Positions 27,572-36,710 of a DNA stretch of 64,000 bases are shown in pieces. Location of the stretch: NCBI GenBank assembly GCA_963759115.1, contig CAVWXT010000006.1, forward strand, positions 1,054,001 through 1,118,000. The letters are read 5' to 3'. The stretch's first letter is position 1, and each line of letters begins with the position of its first letter. The notes beneath the pieces were generated by a model, which made no database searches, was not told the DNA's origin, and saw only the letters and a program-made list of their open reading frames with translations. This DNA is from CAVWXT01 sp963759115 (GTDB taxonomy: Bacteria; Planctomycetota; Planctomycetia; Pirellulales; Thermoguttaceae). Both the position numbers and the translations under genes were made by a program.

Positions 27572-30298
27572 ATGACTCTTCGTTTTCGGCCTGCTCTCTT
27601 GTTAGTTGCCGTCGCCCTGATGACGCCTTGCTGCCTGAACGCGCAAGAGGAGGGCAAGGTCTACAACGGGTCGTTCCAAAAGCTGGCCGCCGACGGCCGC
27701 ACGCCCGACGGCTGGCAGACGGCCGGCGAGAAGGCCATCCTGCAGCAAGTGACCGTCGACAAGGACCCCGCCCGCGGCCAGGTCGGGCGGATCACGTGTA
27801 CGAAGTTCGTCCCCGGCACCTCCTCCAGCCACGTCATGCTGGCCCAGTTCGGCCACGTCGGCGTCACCAGCGGCCGATGGTATCGGGTGAGCCTGTGGGC
27901 GCGGGCCGCCGACCTGGCCGCCGGCGTCGTGCAGGTGGGGCTGGCCAACTTTCACACCTGGGGCGGTCCCGGGCTCTCCGGCAGCTTCGTGCCGACGGAG
28001 GAGTGGAAGCAGTACGAGTTTACCTTTCAGGCCAATCGCGACCTGAAGCCGGCCGACAGCCGGTTCGCCATCCTGTTCGGCAGCACGGGCACGCTGTGGG
28101 TCGCCGACGTGGCCATCGAGGATACCGCCGCGGTCAAACGCCAGCGGTTTCCCGTGATCTCGATGGAGGGCGTGCAGAACGCCATACCGAACAGCAGTTT
28201 TGAGTGCGGCGGGGCCGGTTGGGGATGCCCGGCCGACCGATCCGGCGGCGGAAGCGATGTGTTTGAGCGGCTGGGCGAGTGGGACCAATCGCAGGCATTC
28301 GACGGCAAAGGCTCGTGGAAGCTGACCCTGTCGGCCGACAAACCGCTGATGAATTATGGCGGCGGCTTCTTCCCCCGGGCGTCGCAGGTGCGTTCTCTGC
28401 AACTGGGACACGAGGGCTGGATCCGCGTCGAGCCGGGCAAACCCTACGTCTTCTCGGCCTACGTGAAGTCGGATCGCGCCGCCTTGCCTGTCCGCGGCAC
28501 GATTGTCGAAGGCGGCGACGACGCCGGGCGCGGCGGCCGTTCGTCAGGCGGCGGTGGCGGCGCCACGCGCAGCTTCCCGGTCGGCCCAGAGTGGCAGCGG
28601 ATCGAGATCGCGCACACCCCCAAGAGCGAACTGCTCTGGTGCGCGGTGGGCATTAATCCTGGTCAAAGTGACAAGCCCGAGGGCACGCTCTGGATCGACG
28701 CGGTTCAGTTCGAACGCGGCGCGGCCGCCTCGCCCTACCGGCCGCGCGCGGAGGTCGAGGCCCAGGTTGAGACGGGCGCGATCGGCAACACTTCCACCGA
28801 TCCGGCTAAGGGGCTCCGCTTCCGCATGACGGCCTACAACGCCGCCGAACAGCCGAAGACGCTCAAGGGGCGATTGACCGTCACCGATTTCTGGGGCCGC
28901 ACCGTGTGGGAAGAGAAACTCGACATGCCGGTGGCTGCCAAAGGGTCGCTCGACCGGCCTTACGCCGTGCTGCCCGGCCGCCAGGGCTTCTTCCGCATCC
29001 GTTGGGAACCCGACGGCGGGCTGGCCCAAACGGTCCGCTGCGCCGTGATCGAGCCCTATAGGGAAGACGACAGCCTCTTCGGGTTCAACCATGCGTTCGG
29101 CCGGGAGTTCGTGCTGCGGCTGTCGCACCTGGCCGGCCTGCGGTGGTGGCGCGACTGGTCGACCCACTGGGACACGGTGCAGCCGAAGCAGGGCGGCCCG
29201 TTCGACTTCAGCATGCCCGACATCGACGCCAACTATATCCTGGGCGCCCAGGGCCGGCTGCTGGTGCTGCTGCCGTCGTCCACGGCCGTTTGGGACGCCG
29301 ACACGAACCCCGAGCAAATGAAGACCATCAAAGATCGCCCCTTCCGCAGCCCTTCCGGCGACGTGCAGAACCGCCGGGCGATGATCGCGTTCAAGCCGAA
29401 ACACTGGGAGGATTTCGCCCAATACGTCCGCGAGACGGTCAAGCACTACCAGGGCCGCGTCACCGATTTTGAGATCCTGAACGAGCCGCTCTACACCGAT
29501 TATGCCCTGCCCAGCGCGTACGGCTACAAGACGGCCGACTATGTCGAGGCCCTCAAGACGGCCTACCAGGCGGCCAAGTCGGTCGACCCCAAGTGTACCG
29601 TGATCGGCGGCATCGCCTGTCCGCCGGGCCAGAAGTGGGAGGAGGAGTTCATCGAGCAGGACGGGCTCCGCTGGTGCGACGTCCATAACTACCACTGGTA
29701 TCCCGCCCGGCAGCGGGCCGAAGGCATCGAGACCGCCTTCCAGATGCGCTGGCAAGAGATGCAGAAACGCGGCCAGGCCAAGCCGATCTGGGTCACCGAG
29801 TTCGGGCTGTATGCCGAAGACGACCCGCCGTTCACTCCGTTCCACGTCGGCGACAGCACGATGGACGCGACCGTGCGCCCGGACGAGCTGACGTGTTCGG
29901 CCGACATGGTGCAGCTCACGGCCATGATGTTCGCCAACGGCGTGCGGAAGGTGTTGTTCCATTCCGGCGGCGGGGCCGGGCTGCACGACTCCAGCGCGAG
30001 CAACATCTTCTTTGAATACGGCGGTGCGCCGCGGAAGATGTATCCGGCCTTGAGCGTGATGGCCCGACTACTGGGGCCGGACCTCGCGTTCGTCCGCAAA
30101 TGGGACAAGCCGGAGGGGGTCCACGCCTACCAATTCCGCTCGCGCGGCCGCACGGTGGTGGTCCTCTGGACCCGCAAGGCGAACGCCCCGAAGCTCGACG
30201 TGCCGCAAGGCTTTCAGGCGTTGGACTTCATGGGAAATCCGCTCGATAAGAACGACGTGGTTCCTACCGAAGTGCCGTTGTATTTGGTGGGGGCGTAA
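27572..30298 (+). CDS. Large secreted glycoside hydrolase, clan A
   Basis: 908 intact residues. Signal peptide to about residue 24 (ALMTPCCLNAQ); two N-terminal carbohydrate-binding-like beta-sandwich regions (about 30-190 and 210-390); a catalytic barrel from about 480 with acid/base DFEILNEPLYTDYA and nucleophile WVTEFGLYAED, as in GH39-type enzymes. A C-terminal beta domain ends PLYLVGA. The start has GCAGGAGCAAG before ATG. No indel is seen over 2.7 kb. Confidence 0.82.
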   Translation: MTLRFRPALLLVAVALMTPCCLNAQEEGKVYNGSFQKLAADGRTPDGWQTAGEKAILQQVTVDKDPARGQVGRITCTKFVPGTSSSHVMLAQFGHVGVTSGRWYRVSLWARAADLAAGVVQVGLANFHTWGGPGLSGSFVPTEEWKQYEFTFQANRDLKPADSRFAILFGSTGTLWVADVAIEDTAAVKRQRFPVISMEGVQNAIPNSSFECGGAGWGCPADRSGGGSDVFERLGEWDQSQAFDGKGSWKLTLSADKPLMNYGGGFFPRASQVRSLQLGHEGWIRVEPGKPYVFSAYVKSDRAALPVRGTIVEGGDDAGRGGRSSGGGGGATRSFPVGPEWQRIEIAHTPKSELLWCAVGINPGQSDKPEGTLWIDAVQFERGAAASPYRPRAEVEAQVETGAIGNTSTDPAKGLRFRMTAYNAAEQPKTLKGRLTVTDFWGRTVWEEKLDMPVAAKGSLDRPYAVLPGRQGFFRIRWEPDGGLAQTVRCAVIEPYREDDSLFGFNHAFGREFVLRLSHLAGLRWWRDWSTHWDTVQPKQGGPFDFSMPDIDANYILGAQGRLLVLLPSSTAVWDADTNPEQMKTIKDRPFRSPSGDVQNRRAMIAFKPKHWEDFAQYVRETVKHYQGRVTDFEILNEPLYTDYALPSAYGYKTADYVEALKTAYQAAKSVDPKCTVIGGIACPPGQKWEEEFIEQDGLRWCDVHNYHWYPARQRAEGIETAFQMRWQEMQKRGQAKPIWVTEFGLYAEDDPPFTPFHVGDSTMDATVRPDELTCSADMVQLTAMMFANGVRKVLFHSGGGAGLHDSSASNIFFEYGGAPRKMYPALSVMARLLGPDLAFVRKWDKPEGVHAYQFRSRGRTVVVLWTRKANAPKLDVPQGFQALDFMGNPLDKNDVVPTEVPLYLVGA

Positions 30299-30307
30299 CG
30301 CCAAGAC

Positions 30308-30345
30308 TCCCCTCTCCCTTTGGGAGAGGGGCAGGGGGTGAGGGC
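30308..30345 (-). repeat. Dispersed palindrome, family F copy 2
   Basis: TCCCCTCTCCC pairs with GGGAGAGGGG, followed by the tail CAGGGGGTGAGGGC. It lies 10 bases after the hydrolase stop. The remaining bases to 30563 show no gene. Confidence 0.85.
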
Positions 30346-30563
30346 TTTCCTCGCACAGACTGCGATCACGTCACAGCGGCTTCGGCCGAAACCACATCGA
30401 TTGCATAGTGCAAGTTGCAGATTTGGGAGAATCAAAGACTCTCGACTCGGTCTGCATCCCCAGACAATTTCGTCGCCCCCTTGGAGATCCCCTTGACACC
30501 CCACTATGACGACGATATAGGAGTATGTGCGGTCAAACCCGCTCATTCACGAAGGGAACTATC

Positions 30564-31037
30564 ATGTCAGTCGGCAAGGGTTTCGCAGGCGGATTTGGCG
30601 GATACTTGGGCATCGGTTGTGCCGTCGTGGTTGGTTGTCTTATTGGTGGGTGTGAGGCAAATCACCGTGCCACTCCCGCAGCGTCACCATCCAGGACAGA
30701 ACCAAAACGAGTCGAGCGTGCCAACGAGGAACAGGCGTCGCCTTCATCCTCTCCCGCAAAAACGGTCCAGCGTGTAAAGGAGGACTCACATCCTACTGAT
30801 CTTGTCGTAGCCGATGCCGCCGCAGTTTATGCTGCCTACGAGAAAAATGAAGTTCAAGCCGACAGCAACATGAAGGATAAATGGTTCGCCGTCAAGGGCC
30901 GGATTGAAAAGATTGGGAAGGACATTCTCGATACCCCCTATGTCGCTCTCGACGTCGAACAGCAATTCTCCGTCTCTTCTGTACAGTGCATTTTCACGAA
31001 AGCCGACGAACGTGTTCTCGCTAGTTTGCAACCAGGG
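30564..31037 (+). pseudogene. OB-fold/SHD1 lipoprotein, 5' part, interrupted by an IS
   Basis: ATG 30564 opens a lipoprotein: a hydrophobic segment and lipobox LIGGC (cysteine near residue 29), a low-complexity linker, then an OB-fold tRNA_anti-like domain (AYEKNEVQADSNMKDK, VKGRIEKIGKDILDTPYV). The domain stops at ASLQPG where the ISKra4-like element starts. The rest resumes at 32581. Joining the two parts after removing one copy of AACCAGGG gives a continuous protein of about 280 residues. Confidence 0.88.
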
Positions 31038-32580
31038 GTGTGCGGCCAGATTTTCTGGCACCCTTAATTCTTTGCGGGATTTGAGGTTATCCAGTAAGTT
31101 TGCCACATGCGGCTGTTGTCCAGTGTTGCGAGGGCCATCATCGCTTCGGCGTTGTCTCCATCCCAGCGGCGTCCGCGGCCTTTGACCCGATGCGTGGTGG
31201 TTTTGCACTCGCTTTCGGTAGGCCCGCTGCCAATCTGCCAACCGCGACGGCGGAACTCAGGGTAGTGGATCATCGGCTTGCGCTCCGCCACATAATGCAG
31301 CAGGCGGTTGGCTTCCTTCCGTTTGGTCGGCGAGCGCAGGGGAGAACGCCAAGCCACCAATTGGTCCCAAGCGGAATCGTAGCCTACGTGCCGAAACGTG
31401 TGCATCACTCCCTCCAGCCATGTCTTGCCTTGCGCGGACTCTTCGCCAAACACAATCCGGCGGCTCTTCTGCAAGTTCTCCCGCAGGTGATAGAAGTCCA
31501 ATCCAATGGCGTCCACCAAACCGTGAAACTCGATCTGGTTGCGAATCCAGGGAGCCCCGTCCACGTTGGCCACCTTCTCTTCGGCCTTGGGCAACTCCAG
31601 TTGGCACGCCATCCGCCGCATCAAACGCCCCGCGGCTTCGTGATCGCCGCTGGTCGCTCCCACATAGCGATGCTTCATCGTTTCGTCATAGAAGTTGGCC
31701 ACCTTGAATTCCTTGTAGGCTTGATCGGCTCCCGTTTTCGCGCGGGGCAAAGGCCGACAGCGACGGCCGCACTGCCGCCGTTTTTCACGAATCTTCGTCC
31801 GCCGCTGCTGCTTTTCTTTCTCCGTGACCAGAGGCACTTTGACACCGTCACATCCCAGATACAGCCGAGAAACGCCCTCGGCCGTGCGGCATTCTTCGGC
31901 CGTCCACTCCGGCTGTAATTCCCCACGCTGCAAGGCACGCAACACCGCCTTGCCCTCCCCTTCGATCAACTGCCGCAACGCTTCCTTGCTGATGGACCAA
32001 TGCGCCGCACGCGCCAGATTTGCCGCCGTCTTCGCAAAACTGGCGGAATCCTGGTTCAACCGACATGCCATCTCCCGAACCCCTTCGCTGATCGTGGCTT
32101 CGGCTTCGTCCAACCAGCGGTCTGCCGGCGTTTCGCTTCCTTCCTGCCGACAGTGCCAACGAATCCGCCATACGTCGATCCGCCCATTGATGGTCAGGAC
32201 GCTGGTGGACTGCTTTCCTTTATGTCGTTTCTTCTTTCCCGTCGTCGCGCTGTGGGGAGGGGGGAAAAGCGGCTTCCGCCGCGTTGACCTTCATCTGGAT
32301 CGCCTTTTCGTAGGCGACCAGGCGAAAGCGATCCAAGGCATCCCTCGCTTTCTCCTCGCTATCGCGAATCACCCGACCCTGCGGCGCGCCATCCACCGCG
32401 TCGGCCACCTCCCGCAACGCACGCTCGAACTCCGCCCGCATCTGCTCCTCGTAGGCCTTTCGATCCAACTTGGGTAACGCCATTGCGATTTCCTCCTGCT
32501 TCGCTTTGTGCTGCAACCGAGACATTACCCCAAGTTATACAACCTCCCCACCTTTCGCGCCATAGATACTTGCCGCACAC
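31038..32580 (-). mobile_element. ISKra4-family insertion sequence, complete
   Basis: 1543 bp. The ends are inverted repeats: GTGTGCGGCCAG at 31038 and the complement of GTGTGCGGCAAG at 32580. It is flanked by the 8-base direct repeat AACCAGGG (31030-31037 and 32581-32588), a target-site duplication. It carries one transposase gene on the minus strand and interrupts the lipoprotein gene on the plus strand. Confidence 0.93.
31064..32483 (-). CDS. ISKra4-family transposase
   Basis: It starts at ATG 32483 (MALPKLDRK) behind GGAGGAAA. The N-terminal part ends at TAA near 32220 in the present sequence; a one-base shift there joins it to KGKQSTSVLTINGRIDVWR and then to the long DDE domain (YLGCDGVKVPLV, VANVDGAPWIRNQ, GSGPTESECKTTTHRVKGRG). 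The shift could be a sequence error or a programmed frameshift. It ends at 31064, close to the left terminal repeat. Confidence 0.85.
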
Positions 32581-32948
32581 AACCAGGGCAAACCGTAGTA
32601 ATCGGAGGCAAGTGTGCTGGCAAGATGGGCAACGTGCTGATACAGGAGTGCTGGTTCTACGACGAACACGCAAGAACAAGGCAACAAGTCGAAGCGAAAC
32701 GTGAAATGGACGAGGCTCTCAAAGAAGAAAAAGCGAAGCGACAAGCACAAATCGAGGAAGCCAAGTGGCACACATGGACCAGTGCCGATGGACAACATAC
32801 GACAGAGGCGAAGTTCGTGAAAGCACTTGGCGATACCGTGCATCTGGAAAAGAGGGACGGCACGATTATCAAAGTCCAACGGGACAAACTTTCCGACGAC
32901 GACTGGAAATGGATCACAAAGCAAGGGTGGAACAGTCCCTCAAAGTAA
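32581..32948 (+). pseudogene. OB-fold/SHD1 lipoprotein, 3' part
   Basis: It continues the frame of the 5' part: QTVVIGGKCAGKMGNVLIQE closes the OB fold, a charged coiled stretch (KREMDEALKEEKAKRQAQ) follows, and the end is an SHD1 domain (HTWTSADGQHTTEAKFV, VQRDKLSDDDWKWI), a module characteristic of planctomycetes. Without the upstream start and signal it is not expected to be made as a lipoprotein. Confidence 0.88.
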
Positions 32949-32956
32949 CGTTAGTC

Positions 32957-33655
32957 ATGAAACTCTATCACGGTACAAGCGAAGATCGTTGGAAACGGAT
33001 ACAACGTACAGGATTGGAACCAAGAGGCGAGAAACAAAGCCAATGGGAAAAGTTTCCAAGCCGTAGGGATATGGTGTATTTCTCCGTCGTACATGCATTT
33101 TACTTTGCCCTGAAAGCGACAGACAAAGGGAGATGTGCGGTCTTGGAAATTGACAGTACAGAACTAGATGAAAGCAAGTTTCATCCCGATGAAGATTTTG
33201 TCGCCCAAGTTCTCGCTACACATGCCAACACACCATTAGAAGCAATCCATGATTGCGTTAGAGACGACCTAGAACAGTATCGGCACGTGTGGCGGTCGTG
33301 CCTAGAAGAGCGAGGCAGTTGTTGTTACAAAGGGACGATTCCGGTCTCGACAATTAGCAGGGTATGTCTAGTTGATTGTGAAGCCAGACCGTTTCTTAAA
33401 GAGATTGCGACAAACCCCTATAATGTCGATTCGTTGCGTTTTCACCTACGCCCAAAGGGAGCACCGTATACGGGGCTTTTGGCATGGCTTTTTGGAGACA
33501 CACCGGAATTGCCTGATCCTAATTTTGTCAAATATCCTGTTGGTGAATCGCCACCCGAGATGGCGGCAAAGATTGAGCAGTATCGGAAGGAAAGCCAAGA
33601 CCGTACAGGTATCGAAGTTGTGCCGTTGAGCAACTTTTCCTGGAACGGATTGTGA
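32957..33655 (+). CDS. ADP-ribosyltransferase-fold-like protein of unknown function
   Basis: 232 intact residues, not firmly recognised. KLYHGTSEDRWKRIQRTGLEP at the start, VYFSVVHAFYFALKA and CAVLEIDSTEL match the H-x-T ... Y-F-S pattern of ART / RNA 2'-phosphotransferase-like folds. It starts 8 bases after the interrupted lipoprotein. Its base composition is clearly lower in GC than the flanks, suggesting transfer. No partner or immunity gene is obvious next to it. Confidence 0.5.
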   Translation: MKLYHGTSEDRWKRIQRTGLEPRGEKQSQWEKFPSRRDMVYFSVVHAFYFALKATDKGRCAVLEIDSTELDESKFHPDEDFVAQVLATHANTPLEAIHDCVRDDLEQYRHVWRSCLEERGSCCYKGTIPVSTISRVCLVDCEARPFLKEIATNPYNVDSLRFHLRPKGAPYTGLLAWLFGDTPELPDPNFVKYPVGESPPEMAAKIEQYRKESQDRTGIEVVPLSNFSWNGL

Positions 33656-33704
33656 AGGTTAGCCGGGCAGGGTGGCAGTGTTGAAGCAATTTCGGCGGAT
33701 TCTC

Positions 33705-34433
33705 TCAGAACGGCACTCGCAGCGCGTCGCACAGGAACCGCACGAAGGGCCGACTGGCGGTGAACGCGGTTGCCACGCGGTCCAAGAACTGCTCGCCCAA
33801 CACGTCCTGCTCGCTCAAGTCGTGGACGCCGATGACATCGGTCCGCTTCAAGTCTTCGACCAGCGGATGATCGGCCGGGAAGCCGCGGGGCGATGAGCGG
33901 AGGCTGCCGCCCTGCAACTCGAAGCGTTCGCGGAACTTCTTGCCGCCCACCGCCCGTCGCCAGCGGTCGGGCCAATCGACGATCGCTTGCCGAATCAGCA
34001 GCAGCGCGTCGGGGTCCGGGCGCCACACGCCCACCGCCAAGAAACATTCGTCCGCCGCAATGTGAACGTAGAACCCGGGGGCGTGAACGTCGCGGCCGAA
34101 CTCGTGGCGGAACTGGATGCCGACGTTGGTCTTGTAAGGCGTCTTGTCGCCGGCGAATCGCGTGTCGCGGTAGACCCGCATGAGCGAGCCGCCCATGCGG
34201 CGGTCGCTGGCCACGAACGACCGCGAAATCTTCTTCAGCCGCGGCGCGAAGGCCCTGATGAAGGCCAGGCACGGCGCCAGGACCTCACCCTCGTAGCGCC
34301 GCTTGTTCTCCTGGAACCAGGGCCGGTTGTTGTTGTCGGCCAGTTCTTCGAGGAACTGGAAGATCGTCGGCTCGAATCGTTGGAACTCCACGTGGGGCGC
34401 CCTTTCGTCAGGGGGCTCAGCCGTTGCGTCCAC
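33705..34433 (-). CDS. DUF2461 family protein
   Basis: 242 intact residues. FLEELADNNNRPWFQENKRRYE, MRVYRDTRFAGDKTPYKTN and FYVHIAADECFLAVGVWRPD are typical of the TIGR02453/DUF2461 family, whose biochemical role is not settled. It starts at GTG 34433, and no operon partner is seen. Confidence 0.85.
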   Translation of the reverse strand: MDATAEPPDERAPHVEFQRFEPTIFQFLEELADNNNRPWFQENKRRYEGEVLAPCLAFIRAFAPRLKKISRSFVASDRRMGGSLMRVYRDTRFAGDKTPYKTNVGIQFRHEFGRDVHAPGFYVHIAADECFLAVGVWRPDPDALLLIRQAIVDWPDRWRRAVGGKKFRERFELQGGSLRSSPRGFPADHPLVEDLKRTDVIGVHDLSEQDVLGEQFLDRVATAFTASRPFVRFLCDALRVPF

Positions 34434-34616
34434 AGTCGGACTATTGTACTCCGCCCATCGGCGCCTGACACGCCCAGGCGAGATGTGCGGGGTGGCAAGG
34501 GCGTTGGCGGCCGGCTACAATAGGAGACCTGCCCGGGTGCAAACGCGCCTGCCGATCGGACACGTCTTGCGGACCAGGGCAGTGATTCGCAACGTTAGAG
34601 TTTTGTCACAAAAGGA

Positions 34617-34866
34617 TTGACGGCAGATTTTCGACCCGGAGGGTCGTTCGACAATAGCCCAACGATTTATCGCTGGGGCGGGAGGGAACGAAGACGTCCG
34701 TTCGTCCCGGAGGGACGGTTGAAAACACGCATCGAAGCGCCACGTCCAAACGTCCCTCCGGGACGCGAAACCCTCTCAATTGCCCGCGTCCCCAGCAGTG
34801 AACTGCTGGGCTACTGTCGAGCGCCCCTCCGGGGCGAAGCCATCGGCTCGCATCACAAATCCCTCC
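34617..34866. repeat. 250-bp imperfect palindrome made of several hairpins
   Basis: Left units CCCGGAGGGTCG, AATAGCCCAACGATTTATCG and GTCCCGGAGGGACG are mirrored on the right by CGTCCCTCCGGGACG, AGCAGTGAACTGCTGGGC and CCCCTCCGGGGCG. Both strands are open and encode similar peptides (RPGG...VPEGRL). The whole gap 34434-34905 holds no gene I can support. Confidence 0.85.
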
Positions 34867-34905
34867 ATTCATAAATCGCTAATGTAGACTCCCCGGAGCA
34901 TCACC

Positions 34906-36595
34906 ATGACCAAGCTGACAACCTGTATCGTCTTGACTGGCGTACTGCTCTGGCACGCGGCCCTCGCGTCGGCCGAGTTGGTGATCCCGGCCGAAAAGGC
35001 CGCCATTCACACCGAAGGCGGTCCGATCTCGGGCGGCGGCTGGAACCTCTGGAGCAACTGCCGCGTGGGACAGTCCCTCAGCGTGGCTTCGGCCGGAAAG
35101 TATCAGATCGTCGTTCGCGCCTGGGGCAGCGTGGCCGGCGGCGTGTGGCCGGAAATGGCCCTGATGGTCGACGGCCGATCGGTCAAGACGCTTTCCGTGG
35201 GCCGAGCCGAACGGGCCGATTACCGCTTCGACGTCGACTTGACCGCGGGCGTCCACGAGATCGCCGCGGCGTTTCTCAACGATGCCGTGATCGGCAAGGA
35301 AGACCGCAATCTGTATCTCGATCGGATCACGATCAGCCCGCCGCCGGGAGCGTCGGACCCGACCCTGGTCGACCCGAGCGAGTTGATCAGGGCAGCCGAG
35401 AAGCGCGAGCAGGAGATCGTCGCCGCCACGCAAGCGGCCATCGAGAAGCACCGCAAAGGCGAGGCAAAGATTCGCATCATCGATTCGGCCGGCCAGCCCG
35501 TCTCCGGCGTCAAGGTCTCGGTCGGCGCAGACCGGGCACGACTTCCTCTTCGGCTGCAACATCTACCGCTTCGATCGCCAGTCCAACGAGGCCCAAAACG
35601 CCGCCTACAAGAAGCGGTTCGAGGAGTTGTTCAACTACGCCACGGTCGGCTTCTACTGGCGTGGGTACGAACAGCAACGGGGCAAGCCAAATTACCAGTA
35701 TACCGACAAGGTCGTCGAGTGGTGCGGCCAGCGGGGAATCCGCATGAAGGGGCACCCGCTGCTGTGGGGCACCGAATCGGGAATCCCCACCTGGTCGCAA
35801 GGCCAGCCGTCGCCGGAGATCCAGCGGCAGCGGGTCGAGGACATCCTGAAGCGATACGGCGGCAAGATCGAGTTCTGGGAAGTGGTCAACGAGCCTTCGC
35901 ACCTGGCCACGCCGAAGATCGACGATCCTTACCGTTGGGCCCGGCAGGCCGATCCGCGGGCCTATTTGATCGTCAACGACTATTACGTGTTGGCCGACGG
36001 CCGCCCGGGCTTCTTCCGCCTGTTGAGCGAGGCCAAGGAGAACGGCGTGCCCTTCGACGGGATCGGCATCCAGGCCCACGAGCCGCGGACGATGCGATTT
36101 CCGTTGGACCGGGTGCAGGAGACGCTGGACCACTACGCCACGCTCGGCAAAGAGTTGCACATCACCGAGTTCACGCCCACCTCGGGCGGACAGAAGATCG
36201 CCGGTTCGCACCGCGAGGGCGTCTGGGACGAGGCGGCCCAGGCCGACTACGCCGTGAAGTTCTATCGCGTCTGCTTCGCCCAGCCGGCCATGAGGGCGGT
36301 GACGTGGTGGGACCTGAGCGACCAGGGCTCGTGGCTCAAGGGCGGCGGAATGCTGCGGGCCGACATGTCGCCCAAGCCCGTGTACGAACAGCTCAAGCGG
36401 CTGATTCACGAGGAATGGAACACGCGGCTTACGGCAACCACCGACGCGGCCGGACGATTCTCGTTCCGCGGCTTCTGGGGGAAGTACCAGCTTGTGCTCG
36501 AAACGCCCGGCGGCAAAGTGGAACGGTCGGCGCACTTGAGGCAGGATGACCCCAAGGAGATCGTGATTACGCTGGCGGCGGGTCCGAACCGGTGA
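34906..36595 (+). CDS. Secreted GH10 endo-xylanase-like enzyme
   Basis: About 562 residues: a signal peptide (LTGVLLWHAALASA), an N-terminal carbohydrate-binding domain (about 24-145), a linker helix rich in E/K, and a GH10 barrel. Barrel motifs are FYWRGYEQQRG, MKGHPLLWGTESGIP, the acid/base WEVVNEPSH and the nucleophile HITEFTPTSGG. One extra G near 35528 shifts the frame once; after correction QTGHDFLFGCNIYRF follows. The start ATG 34906 lies after the palindrome at 34617-34866. Confidence 0.88.
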
Positions 36596-36623
36596 ACATG
36601 CGGCTTCGTACGGAATCCTAACG

Positions 36624-36682
36624 GTAGGGCGGGCACTGCCCGCCACGATTGGCTGTGGGCCGGTGGGCGGTGCCCACCCTAC
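36624..36682. repeat. GTAGGGCGGGCAC double palindrome
   Basis: GGCGGGCACTGCCCGCC and GTGGGCGGTGCCCAC are two hairpins inside outer GTAGGG/CCCTAC ends. It lies between the xylanase stop and the peptidase start at 36711. Confidence 0.85.
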
Positions 36683-36710
36683 GAAACTTGACATTCAAGC
36701 GAGGAACAAC

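Noticed and set aside
32200..32240. Programmed -1 frameshift in the ISKra4 transposase
   Set aside because: The zero-frame codons GGG AAA GAA do not form a canonical slippery heptamer, and single-base errors are frequent in this sequence; it is left open and not claimed.
34522..34533. AGGAGACCTGCC, identical to the core of the cobalamin-riboswitch B12 box
   Set aside because: The other conserved parts of the riboswitch (the upstream paired region and CCCGC-ACTGT-type segment) are not found in the preceding 150 bases, and the next gene is a xylanase with no link to B12.
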